Assembly (NCBI GenBank): GCA_035041965.1
Contig: JAPYMA010000554.1
Span: 62,001 to 126,000, forward strand
Direction of reading: 5' to 3'
Length of the DNA: 64,000 bases
DNA from: Anisakis pegreffii
Lineage: Eukaryota > Nematoda > Chromadorea > Rhabditida > Anisakidae
Of the stretch, positions 49,972 to 61,800 are shown piece by piece. The notes under the pieces were generated by a model. That model did not search any database, was not told the origin of the DNA, and saw only the letters and a list, made by a program, of their open reading frames with translations. The translations under genes were made by a program, and so were the position numbers. Each line of letters starts with the position of its first letter. The first letter of the stretch is position 1.

Positions 49972-52833
49972 ATGCTGAGGATTTTTGGTAGCGGCGCTCG
50001 ACAGATATGTGATGCATTGAGATGGACCAAATTTAGTCAGTTGAGGTGGAGACGTTTCGATCGTGCAGAACTGAGACGACGTCTCTATCGTGATCCTAAA
50101 ATTACGCACCCAAATATATCGGTACCATATGGCGCTGATCGCATTCCCGTTCGACCAGCAAAACATCTTTGGAAGGCATTCGCGTTTACAATAGCGGTAT
50201 GCTCTTGTGCTTTTGAATTTTCGTGCTTGTGGAATCATTGGAATTTTTTATCCATTATTTGCACTTTTTTGAACGAATAAGATGTTGTTGAGCTCACAGT
50301 TCACCAGTCTACTCTTAATCAGAGGTACTAATTCAGCGCTCTGCCTGGCATGTGTAATAGGTATTGATTTAATCAGGACTTACAACTCATCATGAGTTTA
50401 TGTCTCTCCACATTCATCGTCGCAGCCAATTGGGCGCAAGGGGTGCATGACTCTCCCTTCTGGAGGGAGGAAGAAAGGGGCAAAGAAGAGAGAAAGAGAA
50501 AAAGGAGAAGGGAAAGTAAAAAGAAGAAAAAATTAACGTAGAGGAGGCGATCCCCCTCCTCTCCACCTCTTCTTCCTCCCTCTGGAAAGAATCCTTGCTA
50601 CACCACTGTTCGAACATATCCAACTGTTCAATCATCCTTCTTTCCAAACATAAAAAGGTATGAATACATGCGTCTTCATGAATTGTATGCAGAGGAACGA
50701 TTTAGTAATCACGGAGATGTAGTTGCCACTCCCATGTTGTCCGATGATTTCTAAGGAGCGATCTCTGAAGATGTTCGAAACAGTGATCGGAGGGTTCGTT
50801 GAAGGTTTCATGGTCGCTATAGGTAACTATTCAAATAACTGAGCGTGGTGAATCGTCAATCGATTATGGTCTGATGTGACGAAAATGATAACGCTAATCA
50901 TGACAGCCACAATATTATCCTATAATAAGGATAGTGGCTGTTTTAAGCACTGATATTGATGCCAATAATGTCAATGACTAATGATGCCGGTAATGGTGAT
51001 GAATTATAATATCAATGTTATCGGTCAAAAGCAGTGTTGAATGAAATTTCCAGGTAGGTGGTGCAACGTTCACGGTTGCTGCCATAACCGACTTTGAACG
51101 ATCCAAACGACGAATGCGATATTTTTGGGGTGATCCAATGGATTTCTTTAATAATCCATCACAGCAACAACAGCATTTTGCAAACGAATGGTGGGTTGCA
51201 TTGACCGATGGACAGAAGACATGCTTATCGATATTGGCTATTAATAGTGCGATATTTCTGTTGTGGAGAATTAAGTCACTCGAATTGTTCATGTGGAGAT
51301 ATTTTACAAATAGTTACGCATCAAGTTGGTTTCATCTGCTTCCTCATTTCATTCAATTCGTTTTCACTTTATCCAATTCGCTTCGCAGATTCGTTTCATC
51401 ATGTTCCTTATCGTCATTGAAACCGGTGTATATATCGTTAATCAAAATCTTACGTCATGTTATATTTGGATGAAAATTAATGTAGTTCACCATTGTATCT
51501 GATCATTAAGTTAAATAAATCAAGAGTATTCCTCCATCTCTTATGTCAGTTGATCCATCTCATCAATGATAGCATGAGTATGTATAATGCCAACTATGAA
51601 TGCCACGGGTAATAATCTCAAAAGTAATTAAGCGTTTCAGAAGCGTTATGCCTTCCAATGGTGTTAAGTGCATTCTCACATTCACACTGGTTGCATCTTG
51701 GTGTAAATATGTACGTATTATATTCATTTGCCGGTGTCTCAATTGACAGATTTCTTGGATTGGATCAAGTTCGTTGGCTTATCTTTCTGATTTCCTTATG
51801 CCATTATCCCTTTACTATTACAGTTTTGTGCATCGCATTCAGATATTATTATCAGTAAGAATTATTGTGATGTTTGAAACGAATTATTTTGTGCCGTGAT
51901 TCGTTTCGGTACATTTTTCATGCTCCTGATGCAGACAATTTTCTATTTCAATGGTCAATTTTTAGTTGCTTTTAGAATTTTCTTCATCTGTTATGCTGGT
52001 GATATACAAAATGAGAATATTATTTGTTCGTGACTTAATTTCAGTTCATGGCATTCTATCTGACCGCATCGTCTGTTTCATCGTTAACAAGTTTAGCCCA
52101 TAAATGTGTCGTCGGATCTCCAGTTCGTGCCCTTGGCGCGGTATATTCAAAATTTATTTTTTGCACGTACAACTTCGGTCAATTCATTTTTCAAATGAGC
52201 ATCAAAAAATAAGATGGCTAAGCAACAATAACTTCTGTCCCTTAAATCTTCTTTTACTTTTTACTGCCCTCTCCCACTCCAGCACATTGACTATGAGTGT
52301 GGTGGTAGGGACTGGGATGAAAGTGATATGTTGTCGTTATATTCATGTGTTAATAGCAACAAAAGTGATCAAATGAATTATTTAATTCAGAGTGGAGCGA
52401 TTCTAGCCGTACTGGCCTATACATGCATGCGAATACCAGATGCACGTTTGCAAATTGTCTTCGTACCTGGATTTAGTTTCAGTGCTCAAAATGCCATTAT
52501 TGGTGTAGTTCTATTCGATCTTGCCGGTCTCTTATTGAGATTCAGACTTTTTGATCACGCTGCACACTTGGGTGGCGCTCTTTTCGGAATGTTAGTAGTT
52601 TTAAATTCATCTTTTACTCAATGTTTATAGATGAATAGTACTGATTTTCTTGTGATGACTTTAGGTTTCGAACGATTGAGCCATTTATTCAGTTTAGATT
52701 TCGAAATTCATAAAACGAAGCCAATTGTTCATTTTGAAGATTTTATGCGTTATATGGAGAGAATATTTTGTGGAGGCGATATGGCGAAAAAGTGGTTGAC
52801 ATTTATCGTAACCGGACTGATAAGAAACGGTAG
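49972..52833 (+). CDS. PARL: PARL-type mitochondrial rhomboid protease, complete, six exons
   Basis: Exons 49972-50196, 51054-51324, 51641-51768, 52045-52140, 52391-52590, 52740-52833; 1014 bp, 337 residues, all phases consistent. Intramembrane serine protease of the mitochondrial inner membrane; in animals PARL cleaves PINK1 and PGAM5 among others. Aligned landmarks: DGQKTCLSILAINSAIFLLW (first core helix), SAFSHSHWLHLGVNMYVLYS (His/Asn region), catalytic Ser241 in GASG, spanning the junction of exons 4 and 5, catalytic His299 in FDHAAHLGGALFG, and a C-terminus YGENILWRRYGEKVVDIYR like human YGHELIWKNREPLVKIWHEI. The N-terminus is basic (RQICDALRWTKFSQLRWRR), fitting a mitochondrial presequence. 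Length is close to human PARL (about 379). The last exon uses a tttgaag acceptor. C. elegans rom-5 is the likely counterpart. Confidence 0.95.
50424..50607. repeat. Foldback purine/pyrimidine element in PARL intron 1
   Basis: A purine-rich run (GGAGGGAGGAAGAAAGGGG and on) is followed after about 70 bases by a pyrimidine-rich counterpart (CTTCTTCCTCCCTCTGGA), forming an imperfect foldback. The right edge reads, reversed, CAGTGGTGTAGCAAGGATT, which resembles a hAT terminus, so it may be a small DNA transposon. Confidence 0.45.
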
Positions 52834-53206
52834 ACTGACTGCGTTCAAGAAATGCTGATTTCTGGCAATTTTCTTCCTATGCAAGGTTTTGTTTTTTTTT
52901 AAAATCAGTTTTACGTGATTATTGAAACCGTGTGAGATGCAAAAACGTTTTGCAAGATGCCAAGACATGACCGCACTCCTCTGCACACTCGCTCCTTCCC
53001 CTTTTCCTTCGTGAAAACAATTTTGGTTGAAATTTTTATTGAAAATGTGCATAGTGGTGACCACGATAACTAAAATACGAAGCCGTGGAGGATCACATTT
53101 CCTTGTGAAAGATATTAGAAATAGTGTTGGGTCGGTCGGTGGCTTCGAACCAAATCGAAAGATGCTGATCGGTCGATGGTTACCAACAATCGCTCTCAGT
53201 TGTTAC

Positions 53207-54440
53207 TAGGGTTTGCAAAACCCCGACGTTTTTTCAACCCTGGGATCGGGATTTAATCTCGGGATCGATTTTTGATCCCGGTATAATCCCAGGATCGAAC
53301 AATTTTTGTAACATCGATGCGGGACATGTTCAAAAACATTTTCTCGAACCAATATGTTCATTATTAATCAGAAAGGAGTTAATTCAACAAATTATTGAAC
53401 AAATTCGAGGAACCAAATTATTCAAATTCAAATTAATATTTCATATAATGTTGTTAATGATCATGTCGTAAGAGCATACTGCATTTTCTATGCTAAGGCA
53501 TCTTGTCGTCTCGGGTCTAAGTTAATAACAGTACACTTGCATGTGAATATGAAATTCTTGATTCTCAAACACTTATTTGTCGTGCTTCAAGTCCATTTTC
53601 TCCCAGTATTAACGTCAGGTAAATTCTACATTCGGAACTTTCGACTTTTTACGAAAGAAATGCATCTCATGAATTATATCATTTGAATTTTGAAAAATTA
53701 AAAGTTCACAGTTTATCTAAAAAGTGGAAAAAAGCATCCGCAATAGATTTTTATCGAACCATCGAACACTTATTGCACACGTTTGATAATTACGATCAGA
53801 GATCACGGAAATGTACTTGATTTTCAAGCATAAGATCCTTTTGAATAGAACAATTTACGACTGTGAATTTTCACTATGAGTGAACTCAGTGAGAATTGAT
53901 GTACGTTTCGATCAGATGAAAATGTTTCCAAATAGCGAAGTAAAAAGACTTGCAGTCATTCAGTTGAATTAACAGATGGAATATTGAAGCCGAACAAATC
54001 TTATGAGAGGAAACGACTCAAAATTTCATTGAACTTCTTTGCTTTTGGTTCTTATTAGAAAATGTGATTATCTGTGTTATTCTACTTAGAAATGCATCCA
54101 GGTGAGCGTGATATAAGGCAACGAAGAGCAGAATAATCAGTTGAATATTGAATGAAATGTTACGTAAAAGTTCATCAAGCTGTCGTTGATCATGTCATTC
54201 GACCGATTTGCGTCTATTTCCTCAGCTATTCATCAATAATAGAGGGCAAACAACAAAGATGATTGCATATGAATGAGATGGGAATGATTAAGGCTTCCTT
54301 CAAGATGAGCATACTATCGAAATTCACGCAAGTCGACCTGTTTTATCAAATCGCGAGATCCCAGGATTTTTTAAAACTCAAATCCCGGGATCGGGATCGG
54401 AACTGAAATCTCGGGATCCCGGGATCTCGTGCAAACCCTA
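53207..54440. mobile_element. hAT-like non-autonomous DNA transposon
   Basis: Terminal inverted repeats TAGGGTTTGCA (53207) and TGCAAACCCTA (54440) fit the hAT YARNG terminus. Flanking 8-bp sites GTTGTTAC (53199-53206) and GTTGTCAG (54441-54448) agree at 6 of 8 positions. Both ends carry clustered GGGATC/GATCCC motifs (53239-53295 and 54358-54426), as expected of subterminal transposase-binding repeats. 1234 bp, with no transposase frame. Confidence 0.7.
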
Positions 54441-54650
54441 GTTGTCAGCGACCAACGGCTAGAAAAACCCTTTTCGGAAAACACCGATGTTCGCTGATCG
54501 AGTGTTCCCTTAAACCAATGATCAGTTCAAAGTACACCATTTTTTTCATCAATTGCTCTCTGATTTGTCCAGGAAATATTTTTTCAATGATACTCTTGTG
54601 GGATTGATCGGTATACTTTCTTTGGCTGCTAAATGATGTTCGTTTAGAAG

Positions 54651-54989
54651 TGTAGTTCTTAACCTGTTTTCTCATCCGTGCCCCTAAAAACATTTAAGAT
54701 ATCCTCGCACCTTACAACAATACTTCAAATGCCCTCGCACCCCTCACAACATCCAGTCTGTATCTCTCAGTCACTACAATTAGATAAGTGAATACCGTTA
54801 GAGTAGGTTGTAGTCTTTTAGAAAATATTTTGGTCAAAGTTTGTCCTCGCTTTCTTTATGTTTATGTATGTGTTGAATCTGCCCTGACCTACTTTGATAT
54901 AGAGAAAACTAAACGTTATCATGTACTCCCTGGAATATTATCTCGCACTTTCTGGGGTGCGAACACCTCCTGTGGTTGAAAAACCCTGG
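54651..54989. mobile_element. Second hAT-like short element
   Basis: The right end reversed reads CCAGGGTTTTTCAACCACAGG then a CGCACCCC motif; the left end has TAGTTCTTAACCTG then GTGCCCC. Flanking sites TTTAGAAG (54643-54650) and TTCAGAAG (54990-54997) match 7 of 8, a hAT-type duplication. 339 bp. Confidence 0.6.
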
Positions 54990-55254
54990 TTCAGAAGGAA
55001 CCATTTCTCCTCACTCGTTGACTGTAGTCTATAAAACAGTCGTGTGATAACACAACAGAAATGTTGGTATTTTTGGTATTGTAGCAATGCGATATATGCC
55101 TTAAAATGATACATCTTGTTAGCATTAAACCATCATCCAATTCTAGCTGGAGTAGCTGGACTGCCTAATGTATTTCAACTCATGTGTTTCGTTAACCTTA
55201 TGTAATCAGGTTTAGTGCACTACGTTTCGGCTGCATGAACTTGTGTCTAATCTT

Positions 55255-55257
<3 letters not shown>

Positions 55258-55336
<79 letters not shown>
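55258..55336. repeat. (AT)n microsatellite
   Basis: About 73 bases of uninterrupted alternating TA (55258-55330), then a slightly interrupted tail. Confidence 0.97.
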
Positions 55337-57399
55337 GATTTATTTTGTGGTGAAGTCGCATTGTTCTCATTTTGACTTACGTGCACTTTTGTTGTTGATC
55401 ACCGTAGTAAAAGTCTTTTTTTAAAGATTCCATCAACGTTTAACAGCCGTTGAAAGACATTTGATGAATCTCTGCAGAAATTTTCCTGCAACCGAAACAA
55501 GAAGTGCCGATGTACATCGTAAATGTTTATAAATGCTAATGGAACAAAATGCATTTCGCGAACTCGCAGCATTCCATATATTTGTATTGCTAGTGCAAGT
55601 AACAAATCTGCTCGTTATTTATTCAGCTTTATTACCTATGGCATACATTATTCATACAGATACATTCAGATTGTATGCATCCTCCTTATAAGCTCATTCA
55701 AATCTTCTGCTTTAATCGCATAAACGCATTCCAATCTCAGATGTCTGAAGTGTGTAAAATCACATCGACTATCGTGAATTCTTCACCTATCAAATCCACA
55801 AACAACAACAAAATCATTTCCGACAGCGCCACATAAAGAACGCCTGTTCACCGTTCTTGGATACATCTTTGCTAACCCATAATTCATCGTTTCATGTATT
55901 CATTTCCTTATTGTAAGTCACACCTCGTTATCTGAACGTACGGTTAACAAAAATGTCCTTCTTGCAAAATACTCATCCGTTCTGAGTATCTTTTATCATT
56001 TCGAATAGATTCATCGTTTTGCACAGCTTTAACATTTTTCATCAGTTTTCAACGGTTTCACCGTTTTTTACTGTTGCCATCGTATAGAACTTGTTACCAT
56101 CTTCTTAACTGTTGTATTGGTCGCAGTTGTTGTGAATACCGTCGATTTTTCCTTGAACTTTTAGTGCATTATCCATTTTCCGAATTTGCACATTTTTAAT
56201 TAAACCTGTTCTGTGTAGTGAAGTTGTTACGCAGCAACGCATATACTTCTCATCAGCAGTCACAGTCTTCAAAGTACTTCATTACACCAAAGATCGGTCA
56301 TATGCCGCCTGTTAACGGAGCCTTTCACCCAATCGAGTTGTTATAAACAAGAAACTGAAATTTTTGCCGTCTTCTCTACAGGAACAAAAAACGGATAAAG
56401 AAGTAATCAAGCACGCATATTATAAACAACTGTACTTCCACATATAAAAAGTGTAGCTTTCTTTGTCTAGCAAATGGGAAAGATATCATTTGAATGAAAG
56501 CCCATAAGGTAATGCAGAGATTTCAAGGCAGATTAATGCTTTATTAAGAGTTTCGTACATCAGTAATAATTTTGTTTGCTTATACTGATGTTGTTCAAAA
56601 TTTCCGAATAGAATCACAATGATTTCGTTCTATGGCTTCATTCCACACTTATTGGTAAATTATTAACGCCATATTTTCCATAATTGAAGTTCTGCTGGGC
56701 TTTCATTCTGTATATTAAATATAGTTTTTCACTGCATTTCTCGATTTTGTTCGAGCATCTTAATTGCTAGCTGCTGTTCACTTCATTTTGTCATTATCTA
56801 ATCGTTTCATTCGTTGCAGATTTCAATGGTGTGATTCGTCTTTCATTTTGTACAGTACGAATGCTTGGTGGTGAATGACGAGAATCATTCATGATACCAC
56901 TGATTAGACTAAAGAACGGTTATGATACGGTGTATTTCGATCGTTTATGGTGCCAATGATCGCATCTTTTGATTGACGTTTATCGATTTATCAAAAAACT
57001 GTATTATGTGATCTTCGTCTGTTCTTTTATGTCATTCGAAGAGCGATTGATTGTTTCTTGTAATTGTATCACTGTTCATTGCCATTCTGACAAAATTTTT
57101 GTAATAAATTGTTTAATGTGAGTCTGTTGATTTGACGACTTCAGTCTCACAAATACGCTCATTTCGCCGGCAACTGATAAAGGTACGCGCATTGAGCTCG
57201 TCTTTATTACTCGACGTTTCTTGATTCATCTATGAACACGCGATGAAAGAAAGCATTTAGAAGAGTAATAATTGGGAGTAGTCAAGAGAAGAAAGGTAAT
57301 CTTATTTATCCACACAGTCATCTAATCAATCAGAAAAGTTCATATTCTCACAGTTCAGGGTGTTGCGTAATCACATGTCTCCGTAAAAGGTTTTGCAAA
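55337..57399. other. No gene identified
   Basis: T-rich plus strand without convincing exons. Confidence 0.4.
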
Positions 57400-57765
57400 T
57401 TATATAACTGATTTAAAACGCAACATGAAAGTTTGTGGCGCATGCAAACGGTGAATTGAAGCCAGTGCACGATGTCCATAACGACGCTCAGCAGTAAATG
57501 GAAGTTTTCTGTTCGGAATTGAAATAAACTGTGAAATGTTATAAATAAATAGTTTGTGACACCAGTACCATCCATTACTTTTCAGATAAGCTTCGTATGT
57601 GCTAAATGGAACGTAACGTAAAAAAAAATGGAACGAACAATGTGTATTATAGATATTCGTAAGAATTCGTATATAACTTAACAGATGATCAGCTATATCC
57701 GCAACAGTTGACAGACACATCAGTATTGTCGTCATTAGAGTGAAAGAGGCACAATCTTCTGTCAT
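57400..57765 (-). CDS. Open frame of 121 codons, possible membrane-protein exon
   Basis: Reads from ATG at 57765 with a hydrophobic stretch (SFTLMTTILMCLSTVADIAD) and later FSTYEAYLKSNGWYWCHKLF and ERRYGHRALASIHRLHAPQ. The middle part is duplicated in inverted orientation at 57856-57960. No family recognised. Confidence 0.3.
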   Translation of the reverse strand: MTEDCASFTLMTTILMCLSTVADIADHLLSYIRILTNIYNTHCSFHFFLRYVPFSTYEAYLKSNGWYWCHKLFIYNISQFISIPNRKLPFTAERRYGHRALASIHRLHAPQTFMLRFKSVI

Positions 57766-57960
57766 CTGTCAAACATAAAACTGCAAGGAGGACGCTTATT
57801 TTTGTGGACGAAAGCAGTTTATTCGAAGCGGAGGTGGTCACCGAAACTGTGACTGCATTTAGCACATACGAAGCTTATCTGAAAAGTAATGGATGGTACT
57901 GGTGTCACAAACTATTTATTTATAACATTTCACAGTTTATTTCAATTCCGAACAAAAAAC
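57504..57960. repeat. Large inverted repeat: two 105-bp arms, 247-bp spacer
   Basis: 57504-57608 is the reverse complement of 57856-57960 with a single mismatch; spacer 57609-57855. The near identity indicates a recent inverted duplication. Confidence 0.93.
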
Positions 57961-58220
57961 TACATGGTTCTCCCTTTAAAGTGATCCCCCCGTGAGTACA
58001 GTTTACTTTTCCATTCTTCTCTGCTAGCTTCTATCCAACGCTGGAGCGATTCCTCAGGTATGCCCCTAATCATCGTTATGACGTTCACGAGAACCTCTAC
58101 GTCTTCAAGAGGGGTCCTCGTGAGCTCGGGGAAAACAGAAGCAACATCGGGTGAGTAAGGAGGTTTTTCCAGCACGGCGATTCTCTTCTGGACCAGGAGC
58201 TGCCGAATGTACAGGGTTTA
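57960..58220 (-). pseudogene. Mariner-type transposase C-terminal relic
   Basis: The open frame reads ...RIAVLEKPPYSPDVASVFPE..., ending SKLYSRGDHFKG. PPYSPD carries the third catalytic Asp of the mariner DDD triad, and the RWIEASREEW...GDHF end matches the usual mariner C-terminus. The N-terminal half, DNA-binding domain, first two Asp residues and terminal repeats are not visible, so it is a dead fragment. Its stop lies at the edge of the right arm of the inverted duplication. Confidence 0.7.
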
Positions 58221-60585
58221 GAGTGTTGAAAAGAAACTCGATCTCCACAGCTATGACTATAGTTGTGGGAGTTTCGGAAACTCTCCCAAAAGTCTATGGA
58301 AAAAAAACGAGAAAATGAACAATAATAATTTTGCAAAGAGAATATTCTGAACGCGGATAATTGGATGATGGAGAATTTGATTTTCCCTGTGCAATATTTA
58401 ATATGATTTTTGTTTCAGCATTTCGACCAATATAACAAATTTCGACTTCCATTTCGTCAAAGAATGGAGTTGTTTCATATGGCACTAGGCTAGGATATAG
58501 ATATATCTCATGGATATAATTTACTTGTATTCCATCCTATGTCGCATACATACTTCATCAATTTGCCTCGTAAAGTGCATTTCTCAACGGACAAACAATT
58601 CTTCTTTGAGAACAACCAAACGCATTCATTTGAACTTTGTTCTCACATGGATGCCATCCGTATGATATTAAGTCATTCAGTGCGCACTTTCATCGCGTTC
58701 TACCACCTCTAAACCAATCAGCAATTCACTCCTCCGAAATATTCTTCGTCTAAAAGCGTTCCTTCCACTTCCATCTCATTCATTATACCATATCGTAGTA
58801 CACTGTATGGTGCACTCGAAATAATTTTTTTGATGCAGTTTGCAGTGAACATCACTATGGCATTGTGCTGTTTGTTCATTGCATTCTGTAGGTCACACCC
58901 AGCTCGAACATCATTCATTCAAACGAGCACTCAGAGAAGAAATTAGATTCCTTATGGATAGATCAGTAGCACTGTGATCTTTCATCTACTACAGTCGCAA
59001 TTTTGGTTTCATCTCCAGTTTGAAGTTCGGAATTCGCGAATTGTACTTCTGAATCTGGAAAACAAATCGAAAATCTGAATAATTTATCACTTTAAATTCG
59101 AAATTCGAAATATTTCTGAAAATTCGAAACCGTGCTGCTGTTTTGAATTTACCTTTTGGTAAAATGGCAGATTCAAGCTAAAGCCTATTCAGTGGTTTGA
59201 CCAAGTCTTACCAAGGCACATGAATTGAGGCTTACCATGTGACTCATGATGCTTACCATGTGACTCATGCTGATGCTTACCCCAATCATAGAAAATGGCT
59301 TACCGCAGAGCATAAGCTGAAATTTAACCTGGCTCAGACTGAATCTTATTCCGAGGCGGAGGTCCGAGCCATACCCAAAGTTTCTTCAAAATTTGCTCTG
59401 ACAATCTCTCCTTTTCAAAATGATAAATCGAACTTTAAAAGAGATCTCGTTTTGCATTGGGAATTTCGATGTCTCTGGGGAAATTTTGGAACATACAGTT
59501 GATCCCAAAAAAACAAATTGCTCGAATTATGTCGTAATTTTAAAAAACTGGGATAGTGGAATTGCGATTTGTATTCAGCTCGGAATTCGAAATTCGACTT
59601 TAAATTTTAATTCGAAATTTTCTTTAAGGTGTAACTGATGTTTAAATTTTTCTTATACTTCAAGTCGTTATGCAACTTCCAATGTCACTGCCTCTTAGTG
59701 CTTTCGGTGCGGGACGACTGACTGCTGTGCAGGAGAGTTCAGTTCTCAAAGATCAATAAGATGCAAGCTGAGTGAGAGTACGTCCAATCTTGTTGTGAAA
59801 ATGAATTTTGAATATGAAATGCGGCAGTTTCTGAACCACTTATGAGTAGAGCGGCTATATTTTAGCCTCTTGTGAACCTATGCATAATCATAAACTTAAG
59901 CAGAAGCCTAAACATGAAAGCAAACCTCAGTCCAAATATGAGCCTATTTCAAGCAGATAGTGCTAAGATAAGCGTCCTTATACTATTGTGATACATCCAT
60001 ACAGTGTTTAAGAACGCACAAGTGTAGGCTATCGAACTATCACAATTCCCTATTGAGAAAGATCTTAACTTGAAATTTCAGAAAGGAAATCTCGAAAAAA
60101 ATTCTGCTTTGAAATACATTTTTTCGAGACATCCTTTCCAATAATCGCTCCAAAAATACTTCCCTTGAAAATGCACCTTCCGTCGAATTTTATTCAATTT
60201 TTTAGCTGAAACTTCTCGTTTCCATTCCTGCTCAATACTTCCCGCAAGTCAAGAAATGTTTTCCACTAAATTGCACTTGATTTTTTGTTAGTTTCTGCAC
60301 GATTCAACTTGTGCTGAATTCGACAAATGTGTTAAATCGATGCGATTTTTTGTGGTATTCCTCTTTCATCTTTTATAGGTTACGTGTTGAAAATGGTGAT
60401 AAGGCATTAAAGTGACAAGACGTTAGAGTGACAACTGTTCGATTCCGTTCTATCGCTGTTCTGTTCCAAGGCGTAGAAGCCAACACTTGCAAAATGACCT
60501 ACAGAACAGTATAAAGTAGAACAATTTTGAAATTTTAGAGTGCTGGAACAAAGCAGCTTACAAAAAAATAACGTAAGGAAAAAAT
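58221..60585. other. Repeat-like AT-rich region, no gene
   Basis: Contains a tandem duplication of GCTTACCATGTGACTCATG (about 59232-59272) and repeated TTCGGAATTCG / AAATTCGAA motifs at 59020-59130 and 59580-59625, suggesting old mobile-element sequence. Confidence 0.4.
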
Positions 60586-61800
60586 AGAACAGAACAGTTC
60601 AAGGAGAAGAGAACAGAACAGTTCAAGGAGAAGAGAACAGAACAGTTCAAGGAGAAGAGAACAGAACAGTTCAAGGAGAAGAGAACAGAACAGTTCAAGG
60701 AGAAGAGAACAGAACAGTTCAAGGAGAAGAGAACAGAACAGTTCAAGGAGAAGAGAACAGAACAGTTCAAGGAGAAGAGAACAGAACAGTTCAAGGAGAA
60801 GAGAACAGAACAGTTCAAGGAGAAGAGAACAGAACAGTTCAAGGAGAAGAGAACAGAACAGTTCAAGGAGAAGAGAACAGAACAGTTCAAGGAGAAGAGA
60901 ACAGAACAGTTCAAGGAGAAGAGAACAGAACAGTTCAAGGAGAAGAGAACAGAACAGTTCAAGGAGAAGAGAACAGAACAGTTCAAGGAGAAGAGAACAG
61001 AACAGTTCAAGGAGAAGAGAACAGAACAGTTCAAGGAGAAGAGAACAGAACAGTTCAAGGAGAAGAGAACAGAACAGTTCAAGGAGAAGAGAACAGAACA
61101 GTTCAAGGAGAAGAGAACAGAACAGTTCAAGGAGAAGAGAACAGAACAGTTCAAGGAGAAGAGAACAGAACAGTTCAAGGAGAAGAGAACAGAACAGTTC
61201 AAGGAGAAGAGAACAGAACAGTTCAAGGAGAAGAGAACAGAACAGTTCAAGGAGAAGAGAACAGAACAGTTCAAGGAGAAGAGAACAGAACAGTTCAAGG
61301 AGAAGAGAACAGAACAGTTCAAGGAGAAGAGAACAGAACAGTTCAAGGAGAAGAGAACAGAACAGTTCAAGGAGAAGAGAACAGAACAGTTCAAGGAGAA
61401 GAGAACAGAACAGTTCAAGGAGAAGAGAACAGAACAGTTCCAGGAGAAGAGAACAGAACAGTTCAAGGAGAAGAGAACAGAACAGTTCAAGGAGAAGAGA
61501 ACAGAACAGTTCAAGGAGAAGAGAACAGAACAGTTCCAGGAGAAGAGAACAGAACAGTTCAAGGAGAAGAGAACAGAACAGTTCAAGGAGAAGAGAACAG
61601 AACAGTTCAAGGAGAAGAGAACAGAACAGTTCAAGGAGAAGAGAACAGAACAGTTCAAGGAGAAGAGAACAGAACAGTTCCAGGAGAGGAGAACAGAACA
61701 GTTCCAGGAGAAGAGAACAGAACAGTTCCAGGAGAAGAGAACAGAACAGTTCCAGGAGAAGAGAACAGAACAGTTCAAGGAGAAGAGAACAGAACAGTTC
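60586..61800. repeat. 24-bp minisatellite, about 50 copies
   Basis: Unit GAACAGTTCAAGGAG + AAGAGAACA, period 24. The left two thirds look uniform; variants with TTCCAGG instead of TTCAAGG cluster at 61435-61800, the older edge. Because 24 is a multiple of 3, five of six frames stay open, giving 448- and 418-codon minus ORFs (repeat LLLELFCS or SLNCSVLF) that are probably not genes. Confidence 0.97.

Noticed and set aside
50978..51292. 104-codon minus ORF
   Set aside because: Antisense shadow of PARL exon 2.
52631..52858. 75-codon plus ORF downstream of PARL exon 5
   Set aside because: The true PARL last exon uses another frame from 52740 and matches the human C-terminus; this frame is a shadow.
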